A stretch of 64,000 nucleotides of DNA. Source: Xanthomarina arctica. Its GTDB lineage: Bacteria > Bacteroidota > Bacteroidia > Flavobacteriales > Flavobacteriaceae. The translations under genes and the position numbers were made by a program. The notes beneath the pieces are model-generated. The model did not search any database. It worked only from the letters and a program-made list of their open reading frames with translations, and was not told where the DNA came from. Shown here piece by piece: positions 1 to 7,778 of the stretch (position 1 is the stretch's first letter; the number at the start of each line of letters is the position of its first letter). The stretch is from positions 1,029,367 through 1,093,366 of the forward strand of contig NZ_BMFQ01000002.1 in assembly GCF_014638915.1 (NCBI RefSeq), written 5' to 3'.

Positions 1-27
1 TTTATTTAAATGAATATGAAACTTTAA

Positions 28-453
28 TTAAAGAGGATTTAAAAAACTTTGTATGCCCAATTCATAACTTTGAAGACCAAAACCTACAATTATCCCTTTG
101 GCGTGAGGAGCCACAAAAGATTGATGTCTAAAATCTTCACGGTTAAACGTATTGGAAATATGGACTTCTACAACAGGCGTTTCAATACCTGCAACAGCAT
201 CTCCAATTCCTACAGAAGTATGTGTGTAAGCCGCAGCATTTAATATAATACCTTCATAACTAAAACCTGCTTCATGAAGTTTATCAATAATTTCACCCTC
301 AATATTGGATTGAAAATGTTCTAATGATACGTTTGGATATTTTTCTTTTATGGTTTCAAAAAATTCATTAAAAGTTAAACTCCCGTAGATTTGAGGTTCA
401 CGTTTTCCTAATAAATTTAAATTTGGACCGTTAATAATGATGATTTTTTTCAT
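28..453 (-). CDS. aroQ: type II 3-dehydroquinate dehydratase
   Basis: This cytoplasmic enzyme converts 3-dehydroquinate to 3-dehydroshikimate, step three of the shikimate pathway to aromatic amino acids. The 141-residue length is normal for the small dodecameric type II family. The N-terminal motif NGPNLNLLGKREP is followed by the catalytic Tyr23 (QIYG). The segment EVHISNTFNREDFRHQS carries the conserved active-site histidines and arginine. The gene is complete and reads leftwards. The three barrel genes to its right are in the same direction but are separated from it by a hairpin at 511-527, so aroQ is probably its own unit. Adjacency to xerD-type genes is, from memory, common in Flavobacteriaceae. 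Identification is firm. Confidence 0.95.
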   Translation of the reverse strand: MKKIIIINGPNLNLLGKREPQIYGSLTFNEFFETIKEKYPNVSLEHFQSNIEGEIIDKLHEAGFSYEGIILNAAAYTHTSVGIGDAVAGIETPVVEVHISNTFNREDFRHQSFVAPHAKGIIVGFGLQSYELGIQSFLNPL

Positions 454-503
454 CTTAAATAATTTATTCTAATTTATAGTAAAGGTATCAAAAATTAAGG
501 CAT

Positions 504-532
504 AAAAAAACCGAAGCATAGCTTCGGTTTTT
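504..532 (-). terminator. rho-independent terminator after the 552-1190 barrel gene
   Basis: A 7-bp stem CCGAAGC/GCTTCGG (511-517 and 521-527) has a 3-base loop. It is flanked by an A-run on the left and a T-run on the right, so it could work in both directions. It lies just after the stop of the barrel gene at 552. Confidence 0.8.
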
Positions 533-551
533 AATACAATATCTGGATTGT

Positions 552-1190
552 TTAAAACATGAATCCAACTCCAAATTGCCAAACAGAATTCTTAGCATCT
601 ACATTTTCAAAAATGGTATTCTCTTCAAAAATATTTGTTAAACCTAAGTTATAACGCCCATTCACAAAAAAACCATTGTCAAACTTATAGCTAACACCAA
701 AGGCTACACTTGTATCGAAATCTTTAACATAAGAATCTTCATCATTGATTTCTATGTCTCCGTCATCAGAATTTGGTTGAAAATCGAACTCTTCATGAAT
801 TTTAAATCCAAATTGAGGACCAACTTCCAAACTCAAGCCTTCAACTAAATATGCTTTTAATAAAACAGGAACTTGAATGTAATCTAATTGATATTCGATG
901 TTCTGATCTGTATCAAAAATATTGTCTTGATCTATTTCTTTAACATCAAAACCTTGTCCTGAATAAAACACCTCTGGTTGTAACGATAATCTGTCAGAAA
1001 TTGGAATTTCTACTACAATACCAGCATTAAAGCTCGTTCTAGATTTCACATCTCCCATATCGTCTCCAATTATTTTGGTTAAATTGACGCCACCTTTAAC
1101 CCCAAACTGAATCTCCTTGGAGTCCGCTTGCGCATGAATCATGCTTATACTAAAAATAAATAACCCTGATAATAAAACTAATTTTTTCAT
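552..1190 (-). CDS. outer-membrane beta-barrel protein, PorT family
   Basis: The protein has 212 residues with a signal peptide (residues 1-21, ending IHAQA) and then a region of alternating hydrophobic residues typical of an 8- to 10-strand barrel. It ends in an aromatic C-terminal strand (VWQFGVGFMF) of the kind read by the BAM complex. The pattern FGVKGGVNLTKI and QPEVFYSGQGF matches the PorT/outer_membrane_beta-barrel family, whose members are mostly of unknown function. It is the most diverged of three barrel genes in tandem here. It has its own terminator at 511-527, and a second hairpin at 1306-1324 separates it from the next barrel gene, so it is probably transcribed alone. Confidence 0.8.
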   Translation of the reverse strand: MKKLVLLSGLFIFSISMIHAQADSKEIQFGVKGGVNLTKIIGDDMGDVKSRTSFNAGIVVEIPISDRLSLQPEVFYSGQGFDVKEIDQDNIFDTDQNIEYQLDYIQVPVLLKAYLVEGLSLEVGPQFGFKIHEEFDFQPNSDDGDIEINDEDSYVKDFDTSVAFGVSYKFDNGFFVNGRYNLGLTNIFEENTIFENVDAKNSVWQFGVGFMF

Positions 1191-1300
1191 ATGTTTTGTT
1201 TTTTATGATTTATAATCTTACTGCAAAAATTGTATATTTTTAGGGAGAGGATTGACTGATTTAAAAATAAAAATGACGCATTCAAAATGTATTAAAAAGA

Positions 1301-1331
1301 AAAAACCGAAGCTATTAGCTTCGGTTTTTTT
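1301..1331 (-). terminator. terminator after the 1355-1945 barrel gene
   Basis: An 8-bp stem CCGAAGCT/AGCTTCGG (1306-1313, 1317-1324) with a 3-base loop is flanked by an A-run and a T-run. The stem sequence is almost the same as that of the terminator at 511-527, consistent with duplication of the whole gene unit. Confidence 0.8.
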
Positions 1332-1354
1332 ATAATGATTTGTTTTCTAAAATG

Positions 1355-1945
1355 TTAAAAGCCAAATTCTACTCCAACATTGAATGAGTTAAATCCGCTA
1401 GTTGTATAAATGTTATTAGTATAATTACCATTATTTATAGATTTGTAATCTGAACCTCCAGAAATACTTTGGAAAGAAGCAATTAAAGCAACTGGTCCTA
1501 AATCAAAACCAAATTTAGGTCTTGCATAAAAACCTGTTTTAGCATCTCCTGCAACATTAATACCTACACCTAAATCTAAACCTCCAAAAAACTTGTGGTC
1601 TGAAAAGTAATATCTAGCAGAAGCTGCTATTGGAATAAAAGAAGCATCTTGGTAATCTGCTATAAAAACATTTCCATTATTAGAATAAGAATAACTATTG
1701 TTTCCAATAAAATGCGTGTATCCTGCTAATCCACCAACCTCAAGGTTATCAATAACTTCAAACAAATAAGCACCATCAAAACCAAAATTAAAGGCAGAGA
1801 TATCACTTGTTGTACTTAATGGTAAACCTATGTTAGCACCAACATAAAAACTACCAGATTCCGCTTTTTGAGCAAAATCATCTTGTGCATTCATTGATAC
1901 AAATCCGAAAACTGCAATTGCAATTGTTAAAACTATTTTTTTCAT
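1355..1945 (-). CDS. outer-membrane beta-barrel protein, paralogue A
   Basis: The protein has 196 residues with a signal peptide (1-20, ending SMNAQ) and an all-beta body ending in FNVGVEFGF. It is a close paralogue of the next gene to the right: both carry SGSFYVGANIG, the block FIPIAASARYYF, and NHKFFGGLDLGVGINVAG or a close variant, and they differ mainly in predicted extracellular loops rich in Asn, Tyr and Asp. A -7-like box (TATATTTG on the minus strand, 1980-1987) lies upstream of the start. The function is unknown beyond an outer-membrane barrel. Confidence 0.75.
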   Translation of the reverse strand: MKKIVLTIAIAVFGFVSMNAQDDFAQKAESGSFYVGANIGLPLSTTSDISAFNFGFDGAYLFEVIDNLEVGGLAGYTHFIGNNSYSYSNNGNVFIADYQDASFIPIAASARYYFSDHKFFGGLDLGVGINVAGDAKTGFYARPKFGFDLGPVALIASFQSISGGSDYKSINNGNYTNNIYTTSGFNSFNVGVEFGF

Positions 1946-2010
1946 CTTAATTAAATTTATTTTAGATTTTAAATTTTAACAAATATATGAAATGTATTAA
2001 TTTAATTGAA

Positions 2011-2046
2011 TAAAAAAGACCGAAACAAATAGCCTCGGTCTTTTTT
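2011..2046 (-). terminator. terminator downstream of barrel-gene remnant
   Basis: A 6-bp stem GACCGA/TCGGTC (2018-2023 and 2035-2040) is flanked by A6 and T6. It sits just beyond a C-terminal barrel remnant at 2070-2170 and so probably once served that gene. It could now serve the gene that ends at 2183. Confidence 0.65.
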
Positions 2047-2069
2047 ATATTATTTAATGTATTTATCAC

Positions 2070-2170
2070 TTAGAACATAAATCCAATTGATACTTGAAAT
2101 CCAGCATTATGTTTATTAAAAACTAATCATTTTATGAATCTGTTACATCAAAATCATTTATATCATATGG
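2070..2170 (-). pseudogene. C-terminal remnant of a fourth outer-membrane barrel gene
   Basis: Read leftwards, 2070-2126 encodes LVFNKHNAGFQVSIGFMF and then TAA. This is a textbook final barrel strand with a C-terminal Phe, similar to the FGVGFMF end of the 552-1190 protein. An in-frame TGA lies just upstream (2127-2129). In another frame the next bases read PYDINDFDVTDS, which looks like shifted coding sequence. There is no start codon or body. The stub lies between an intact paralogue and a terminator, so it is best read as what remains of a deleted tandem copy. Confidence 0.5.
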
Positions 2171-2182
2171 TATTATTTAATG

Positions 2183-2794
2183 TTAGAAACCGTATTCAAC
2201 TCCAAAGTTGACAGATTTAAACCCATTTAGTTCATAGACTTGGTAACCATTTGAATTATTATAGTTTTGTCCACCCGAAATACTTTGGAAAGAAGCAATT
2301 AAAGCAATTGGACCTAAATCAAAACCAAATTTTGGTCTTGCGTAAAAGCCTGTTTTAGCGTCGCCAGCAACATTAATTCCAACACCCAAATCCAAGCCTC
2401 CAAAGAACTTATGATTCCCAAAATAATATCTTGCTGAAGCTGCAATAGGAATAAAAGAAGCATCTTCAAAATCAACGTAAACGAAGTCTTCATAATCATT
2501 ATCATACGAAGCATAAGAACCTTTAGCAATATATTGAGTATACCCAACAAGACCACCTACTTCTAAATTCTCTATTACTTCGAACAAGTAAGCAACATCA
2601 AAACCAAAATTAAAAGACCCATAATCTCCACCATTATTATCATTATAATAATAATTATCATTAATTAAAGAGAATCCTATATTAGCACCAACATAAAAAC
2701 TACCAGATTCAGCTTTTTCAGCAAAATCATCTTGGGCGTGCACATTTGTAAATCCGAAAACTGCAACTGCAGCCAATAAAATTAATTTTTTCAT
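2183..2794 (-). CDS. outer-membrane beta-barrel protein, paralogue B
   Basis: The protein has 203 residues with a signal peptide (1-21, ending NVHAQ), a barrel body and the C-terminal strand VNFGVEYGF. It is strongly similar to the 1355-1945 protein along its whole length. Variable segments (residues about 45-60 and 88-105) are rich in Asn, Tyr and Asp and probably lie in surface loops. No terminator of its own is visible between its stop and the remnant at 2070-2170. The A-tract and AT-rich spacer to the right (2795-3015) separate it from the divergent xerD. Confidence 0.75.
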   Translation of the reverse strand: MKKLILLAAVAVFGFTNVHAQDDFAEKAESGSFYVGANIGFSLINDNYYYNDNNGGDYGSFNFGFDVAYLFEVIENLEVGGLVGYTQYIAKGSYASYDNDYEDFVYVDFEDASFIPIAASARYYFGNHKFFGGLDLGVGINVAGDAKTGFYARPKFGFDLGPIALIASFQSISGGQNYNNSNGYQVYELNGFKSVNFGVEYGF

Positions 2795-2976
2795 AATTGT
2801 TTAAGTTTTAATTGATTACAACAAACTAAATACTTTTTTTTCTATTAATTAACAAAAAATTAAATTTTATTAACAATTTAATAAACAAATACACATAATC
2901 GCTTGTTATTCAGTTGATTAAAATTATAGTTATTAACAAATAGTAATTAATTATATCTCGATTTGAATTCAAAATA

Positions 2977-3010
2977 GTTGTACCAAGCTCCATTTTTTAA
3001 TTTATTTTTG
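2977..3010 (+). promoter_or_regulatory. Bacteroidota-type promoter of xerD
   Basis: GTTG at 2977-2980 and TATTTTTG at 3003-3010 are 22 bases apart, matching the -33/-7 form TTG...TAnnTTTG. The predicted start of transcription falls at or very near the ATG at 3016, so the message may be leaderless. Confidence 0.5.
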
Positions 3011-3015
3011 TACTA

Positions 3016-3912
3016 ATGAAATGGGAACACGCTTTAAAGGATTATAAATTATATCTAAAAATTGAAAGAGGTTTGTCCATTAATTCCATTAACAGCTATG
3101 CTTTGGATGTAAAGAAGCTTATGGAATTCCTGGAGTTTAATAACATAAACACATCCCCTATTTCCATTACTAAAGAAACACTTCAGCAATTTATATACGA
3201 CATCGCCAAGGTTGTCAATGCCAGAACACAATCTAGGATAATATCAGGTTTACGGAGCTTTTTTAATTATCTGATTTTTGAAGATTACAGAACAGATAAT
3301 CCCTTAGAATTAATTGAATCGCCTAAGATTGGCAGAAAGCTTCCAGACACTCTCTCAATAGAAGATATCAACCGATTAATAGAAGCCATCGATTTAAGTA
3401 AACCGGAAGGCGAACGCAATCGGGCTATCCTGGAAACTCTTTATAGTTGTGGATTAAGAGTTAGTGAATTGACGAATCTAAAAATTTCAGATTTATTTTT
3501 TGAAGAAGGTTTTATAAAAGTTACTGGAAAAGGAGATAAGCAACGCTTTGTTCCTATTGTAGATTCAGCACAGAAATATATTATTATATATAAAGACAGC
3601 GTTCGAAATCAGCTTTCCATCCAGAAAGGTCATGAAGACACTTTATTTTTAAATAGAAGAGGAAAACAACTAACTAGAGCCATGATTTTTACAATTATTA
3701 AGCAACTAGCTGTAAAAATTGATTTAAATAAAACCATTTCACCACATACCTTAAGACATTCCTTTGCAACACATTTGTTGGAAAATGGAGCCGATTTAAG
3801 AACCATACAGCTTATGTTAGGCCATGAGAGCATAACAACTACCGAAATATATGTACATGTTGACAAAAGTCATTTAAAGAATGTCCTTCATACATTTCAT
3901 CCAAGAAAATAA
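3016..3912 (+). CDS. xerD: tyrosine recombinase XerD
   Basis: This 298-residue site-specific recombinase resolves chromosome dimers at dif together with a partner and FtsK. The N-terminal SAM-like core-binding domain spans residues about 1-95 and the catalytic domain 105-295. All catalytic residues are visible: Arg148 (CGLRVSEL), Lys172 (GKGDKQR), His244 and Arg247 (HTLRHSF), His270 (LGHESITTT) and Tyr279 (EIYVHV). The length and the GHESITTTEIYVHVD ending fit housekeeping XerC/XerD rather than a phage or transposon integrase. XerD and XerC are hard to tell apart in this phylum, so the symbol is the usual one rather than proven. Confidence 0.9.
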   Translation: MKWEHALKDYKLYLKIERGLSINSINSYALDVKKLMEFLEFNNINTSPISITKETLQQFIYDIAKVVNARTQSRIISGLRSFFNYLIFEDYRTDNPLELIESPKIGRKLPDTLSIEDINRLIEAIDLSKPEGERNRAILETLYSCGLRVSELTNLKISDLFFEEGFIKVTGKGDKQRFVPIVDSAQKYIIIYKDSVRNQLSIQKGHEDTLFLNRRGKQLTRAMIFTIIKQLAVKIDLNKTISPHTLRHSFATHLLENGADLRTIQLMLGHESITTTEIYVHVDKSHLKNVLHTFHPRK

Positions 3913-3929
3913 TTATTTTACCGATTTAT

Positions 3930-3959
3930 TTTGCGTTTTGGCGGATTATTGTATTTTTG
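3930..3959 (+). promoter_or_regulatory. promoter of the PAS histidine kinase gene
   Basis: TTTG at 3930-3933 and TATTTTTG at 3952-3959 are 18 bases apart, a good match to the Bacteroidota housekeeping promoter. Transcription would begin near 3965, about 33 bases before the ATG. Confidence 0.6.
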
Positions 3960-3997
3960 TCTTCCCCTCTTAAAATTTATCCCAGAACATTTGACCT

Positions 3998-5158
3998 ATG
4001 AATAGTATTTATAATTCATCAAATACGGAGTTTAAGAACTCTAAAGAGCAAAACTCTCTTTTTAAGAACCTAACCTATCAATTTGCATTAGACAGTTCCA
4101 ATATTGGCGTTTGGGAATGGGACGCTAGTACAGATAAAGTATACTACTCTAAATTAGCTAAACACAATTTGGGTTACTCTGAGTTTGAAGATTTACCAGA
4201 ATCACATTGGAGTAAACGTGTACATCCAGACGATATTTTGTCGCTTAATAAAAGTTTAGATACTCATATAAAAAACAAAACACCACAATATAAAAGTGAA
4301 CATCGATTATTGCGCAAGGATGGTTCTTACAGGTGGTTTTCAGATTGTGGTAAAATTATTGAACGTGATGATTCTGGAAATCCTTTAAGAGCTGTTGGAA
4401 CTTTAACTGATATTACGGAAAGAAAAGAACACGAGAAGACTTTAACTAATAATTTAGATATTATTACAGGTCAAAACAAAAAACTAACAAACTTTGCACA
4501 TATTGTTACTCACAACTTAAAAGAGTACGCAGGTAATTTTGAAAGTTTACTGCAATTTTATGACGAAACTAACGATGCGAGTGAAAAAGCTGAGTTAGTG
4601 GATCATTTAAAGACTGTTTCCTCTTCCTTAAGTAGAACTATAAATAGTTTAAATGAAATTGTTTCTAAACAATCCCTAAAAAAAATTGATCGTAACCAGA
4701 TTAATATTTATAATCAAATAGAAGAAACAGTAAAAATTCTGGATCTGGAGATTTCTAGTAAAAAAGCCGTAATCGTTAATAATGTCAATAAAGATATTAG
4801 CATTCATGCAAATTCGGCATATCTAGAAAGCATTATTCAAAATTTAGCTTCAAATGCCTTAAAATATTCCCATCCTGACAGAACACCTTTAATTTCTATT
4901 GATTCTCATATCTTTAACGATGGTCTTCTAATGATTACTGTCACAGATAATGGAATAGGTATTGATTTAGACAAACATGGTAAAGATCTTTTTGGTCTCT
5001 ACAGAACGTTTCATGGGAATGAGGATGCTGAAGGTGTTGGTTTATATCTTACAAAAAGCCAGATAGAAATTTTAGGGGGAAATATTTCTGCTAAAAGCAC
5101 ATTAAACGTAGGGACGACCTTTACAATAACTATGGGAACACAAAAAAAACCAGCTTAA
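3998..5158 (+). CDS. soluble PAS-domain sensor histidine kinase
   Basis: The protein has 386 residues and no membrane segment, so it probably senses a cytoplasmic signal. One PAS fold with its PAC tail spans about 27-145 (NIGVWEWD, HPDD, GTLTDITERK). A dimerisation helix carries the likely phospho-accepting His172 (VTHNLKEY), and an HATPase_c domain follows with N box (NLASNALKYS), G1 (TDNGIGID) and G2 (EGVGLYLTK). No response regulator is adjacent, so it is an orphan kinase and its partner is unknown. The last codons and the stop lie inside the terminator stem that follows. Confidence 0.85.
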   Translation: MNSIYNSSNTEFKNSKEQNSLFKNLTYQFALDSSNIGVWEWDASTDKVYYSKLAKHNLGYSEFEDLPESHWSKRVHPDDILSLNKSLDTHIKNKTPQYKSEHRLLRKDGSYRWFSDCGKIIERDDSGNPLRAVGTLTDITERKEHEKTLTNNLDIITGQNKKLTNFAHIVTHNLKEYAGNFESLLQFYDETNDASEKAELVDHLKTVSSSLSRTINSLNEIVSKQSLKKIDRNQINIYNQIEETVKILDLEISSKKAVIVNNVNKDISIHANSAYLESIIQNLASNALKYSHPDRTPLISIDSHIFNDGLLMITVTDNGIGIDLDKHGKDLFGLYRTFHGNEDAEGVGLYLTKSQIEILGGNISAKSTLNVGTTFTITMGTQKKPA

Positions 5159-5174
5159 AGCTGGTTTTTTTTTG
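5142..5174. terminator. bidirectional terminator between PAS kinase and rny
   Basis: The stem CCAGCTT/AAGCTGG (5150-5156, 5158-5164) is flanked by A8 on the left and a T-run on the right. It serves two convergent genes. The kinase stop codon (5156-5158) forms part of the hairpin apex. Confidence 0.85.
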
Positions 5175-5197
5175 ATATTATATTATTAAAATTACTA

Positions 5198-6772
5198 TTA
5201 CTTAGCAATATTAACAGCTCTAGTTTCTCTAATTACAGTAACCTTTACTTGGCCTGGATAAGTCATATCTGTTTGGATTTTTTGAGATATATTAAAGGAT
5301 AAGTCTGATGCATTTTGATCTGATACTTTTTCGCTTTCAACTATCACCCTCAATTCTCTCCCTGCTTGGATGGCGTATGCTTTTTTAACACCACCAAAAC
5401 CAAAGGCTATATCTTCAAGATCTTTTAAACGTTGTATATAACTATCTAATACTTGACGTCTAGCTCCTGGACGAGCTCCAGAAATAGCATCACACACCTG
5501 AACGATAGGAGATAATAAAGATGTCATCTCTATTTCATCGTGATGGGCTCCAATAGCATTACAAACATCTTCTTTTTCACCATACTTTTCAGCCCACTGC
5601 ATTCCAAGAATTGCGTGTGGTGTTTCCATATCTGCTTCTGCATCTGGCACTTTACCTATATCGTGTAAAAGTCCGGCACGTTTAGCCATTTTAGGGTTTA
5701 ATCCTAATTCAGCAGCCATGATACCACAAAGTTTTGCAACTTCTCTTGAGTGTTGTAATAAGTTTTGTCCGTAAGACGAACGATATTTCATTCTACCTAC
5801 CATTTTAATAAGTTCTGGGTGTAGATTATGAATCCCTAAATCGATGATGGTACGTTTACCAACTTCAATAATTTCCTGTTCAATCTGTTTGGTTGTCTTT
5901 TTAACAACTTCTTCAATTCTGGCTGGATGTATTCTTCCATCAGTCACTAATTTGTGTAATGACAGTCTAGCAATCTCACGTCTTACAGAATCGAAACAAG
6001 ATAAAATAATAGCTTCTGGAGTATCATCAACTATAATCTCTACTCCTGTTGCTGCTTCAATAGCACGAATATTTCGTCCTTCACGACCAATAATTCGTCC
6101 TTTCACATCGTCCGATTCAATATTGAAAACAGACACACAGTTATCAACCGCTTCTTCTGTTCCAATACGTTGAATGGTATTAATAATAATTTTTTTAGCT
6201 TCTTGTTGTGCAGTCAGTTTGGCTTCTTCCAAAGTATTTTGTACAAAAGACATGGCATCACTTTTCGCTTCACCTTTAAGAGACTCTATTAATTGCGACT
6301 TAGCTTCTTCGGCAGATAAACTAGAAATTACTTCTAATTGTTCTATCTGGCTTTTATGTAGCCTGTCTAATTCGACTTGTTTTTTATCAAAAATATCGAC
6401 TTTATAACTGTAATCTTTTATTTTATCTTCTAAACTTTGGTTGAGTTTGGCACTTTTGGAAAGCTCACTAGAAACCTGAGATTCTTTATCTCTAGTACGT
6501 TTTTCGGCTTCTGCCATTTTTTTATCTCGAGAGTTGATAACTTTTTCATGCTCAGATTTTAATTCAATGAATTTTTCTTTAGCCTGAAGCATTTTATCCT
6601 TTTTAAGGCTTTCTCCTTCACTATTTGCTTCCTTAAGAATGGCTGCTGCCGATTTTTTAGCACCTTTTATAAGTTTAGATGCATTATTTTTTTCTAAGGC
6701 TTTTGCAATGATGAAACCAATAATGATTCCAAGCAAAACGCCACCTATAGTTAATATAATTGAGTTTTCCAT
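5198..6772 (-). CDS. rny: ribonuclease Y
   Basis: This membrane-anchored endoribonuclease starts decay of many mRNAs. The 524-residue protein has an N-terminal membrane helix (about 5-25), a long charged coiled coil (30-200), a KH RNA-binding domain (about 215-280, [15 protein letters not shown]) and an HD phosphohydrolase domain (about 330-430) with the motif LLHDIGK and a further AHHDE. Length and domain order match the family. The gene follows zapA and a 6S-like RNA in the same direction, with about 200 bases between the zapA and rny coding regions, so it may be expressed from the zapA promoter, from one near the RNA, or both. Confidence 0.95.
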   Translation of the reverse strand: MENSIILTIGGVLLGIIIGFIIAKALEKNNASKLIKGAKKSAAAILKEANSEGESLKKDKMLQAKEKFIELKSEHEKVINSRDKKMAEAEKRTRDKESQVSSELSKSAKLNQSLEDKIKDYSYKVDIFDKKQVELDRLHKSQIEQLEVISSLSAEEAKSQLIESLKGEAKSDAMSFVQNTLEEAKLTAQQEAKKIIINTIQRIGTEEAVDNCVSVFNIESDDVKGRIIGREGRNIRAIEAATGVEIIVDDTPEAIILSCFDSVRREIARLSLHKLVTDGRIHPARIEEVVKKTTKQIEQEIIEVGKRTIIDLGIHNLHPELIKMVGRMKYRSSYGQNLLQHSREVAKLCGIMAAELGLNPKMAKRAGLLHDIGKVPDAEADMETPHAILGMQWAEKYGEKEDVCNAIGAHHDEIEMTSLLSPIVQVCDAISGARPGARRQVLDSYIQRLKDLEDIAFGFGGVKKAYAIQAGRELRVIVESEKVSDQNASDLSFNISQKIQTDMTYPGQVKVTVIRETRAVNIAK

Positions 6773-6790
6773 GTTAGTTTGTTTGTGTAT

Positions 6791-6978
6791 AAAAAAAAAG
6801 CCTACACTAGTTCGTTTTGTAATAAACTCCTTATAACAAGTTTAGGGCTAACAAACGGATCAAGTATCTGCTCGAGATACTGAAATAAATCAGCACTAGC
6901 AGCTCGCTTTTACAGTTCAAACTCACCCTTTTTAAAGAATTAATGTTGAGTTTCAAAAAATTAACTAATGTAGGCAGT
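6791..6978 (-). ncRNA. ssrS: 6S-like RNA between zapA and rny
   Basis: On the minus strand this segment without a gene opens with GCCTACATTAGTT (6975-6963) and closes with AACTAGTGTAGGC (6812-6800). These pair over 13 positions with one G-U. A run of nine T follows at once (6799-6791), as in an intrinsic terminator. The enclosed length of about 176 nt, the long closing stem and the place beside zapA all fit 6S RNA, which binds sigma-A RNA polymerase and is a neighbour of zapA in proteobacteria. A flavobacterial 6S class is also known. The central bubble was inferred and not modelled. The 5' end is approximate. Confidence 0.65.
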
Positions 6979-7001
6979 AACCTTACTTATTTTAAAGAAC
7001 G

Positions 7002-7295
7002 TTAAGAGTTTAAATGCAGTTCTAACATATTGTTTAAAGCCGTTAGCTTGTCTTCAACATGGTCACTTACATTTTCTTTATCTATTGATTTTTGTTCTAC
7101 TTGAGATGCAAATTGTAGGGCACACATGGCCAAAACGTCTTGTTTATCTCTCACAGAATAACTTTGCTCAAATTGAGTAATCATTGACTCAATATTTTTT
7201 GCCGCCTTACGCAATCCTTCTTCCTGACTAGGTTGAATAGTTAAAGGATATACTCTGTTAGCTATGGATAGCTTTATTTTAAGCTGATCTGACAT
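7002..7295 (-). CDS. zapA: cell division protein ZapA
   Basis: This 97-residue cytoplasmic protein bundles FtsZ filaments at the division ring. The N-terminal segment LKIKLSIANRVYPLTIQPSQEEGLRKAAKNIE is the typical ZapA head, and a C-terminal helix (about 40-95) forms the dimer coiled coil. It lies 17 bases downstream of a coiled-coil gene and just upstream of a 6S-like RNA and rny, all read leftwards. The promoter is probably the one at 7628-7658. Confidence 0.85.
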   Translation of the reverse strand: MSDQLKIKLSIANRVYPLTIQPSQEEGLRKAAKNIESMITQFEQSYSVRDKQDVLAMCALQFASQVEQKSIDKENVSDHVEDKLTALNNMLELHLNS

Positions 7296-7312
7296 TGAGT
7301 TTCGATGTTACA

Positions 7313-7603
7313 TTATTCGGATAATTGCGCAATACAATAGTCAATTTCCCTAATTAATGTGTTTATTTTAAGCTTTGTTTCTCTTTTGTTTTCATCACTA
7401 CCTAGCATTGTATTTGCAATTTTGAGTGCTTCGTATTTTTCTTCCCAAGAAACTATAATTTGCTGTTGGTTAAGAAACTCTTGTTTAGAAGCGTGCAACT
7501 CTTTCTCTAATTTTAAGTTCGTTTGTTCTACAAGCGCTATTTGCTGTAAAACTTTACTTACTTTTATTTCAAGAGCGTCAACAATTTCTTCTATTTTACT
7601 CAT
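7313..7603 (-). CDS. small coiled-coil protein upstream of zapA
   Basis: The protein has 96 residues, almost wholly helical with heptad character through residues about 5-65 (VSKVLQQIALVEQTNLKLEKEL), no signal peptide and no membrane segment. It is the first gene of the zapA unit and ends 17 bases before zapA. The partner of ZapA in enterobacteria, ZapB, is also a short coiled coil, so a division-ring role is a fair guess from context. Sequence similarity to ZapB was not shown. I know no named family with confidence. Confidence 0.65.
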   Translation of the reverse strand: MSKIEEIVDALEIKVSKVLQQIALVEQTNLKLEKELHASKQEFLNQQQIIVSWEEKYEALKIANTMLGSDENKRETKLKINTLIREIDYCIAQLSE

Positions 7604-7627
7604 TTACTATATACAATACTTATGAGA

Positions 7628-7658
7628 CAAAGTTAACATACCTTCGTATAAATTACAA
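7628..7658 (-). promoter_or_regulatory. promoter of the coiled-coil/zapA unit
   Basis: On the minus strand TTG (7658-7656), 20 bases and TAACTTTG (7635-7628) fit the Bacteroidota promoter form. The start of transcription would be near 7621, about 18 bases before the ATG at 7603. Confidence 0.55.
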
Positions 7659-7730
7659 TAGTTTTGACATAAAATTTATAAAATGTTCTAAATGCCTGAT
7701 TTTAATGTAAAATATCCATGCAATATATGT

Positions 7731-7761
7731 TTTGTAGATTACGTTCAAATTAATAATTTTG
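7731..7761 (+). promoter_or_regulatory. promoter of the M23 peptidase gene
   Basis: TTTG (7731-7734) and TAATTTTG (7754-7761) are 19 bases apart, a full match to the Bacteroidota consensus. It is divergent from the zapA-unit promoter, and the two -33 elements are about 70 bases apart. Confidence 0.65.
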
Positions 7762-7778
7762 CTAGAATTATTTGATAT

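Noticed and set aside
3016..3912. Reading xerD as a phage or transposon integrase
   Set aside because: Length, motif spacing and the aroQ neighbourhood fit the housekeeping recombinase, and no mobile element genes surround it.
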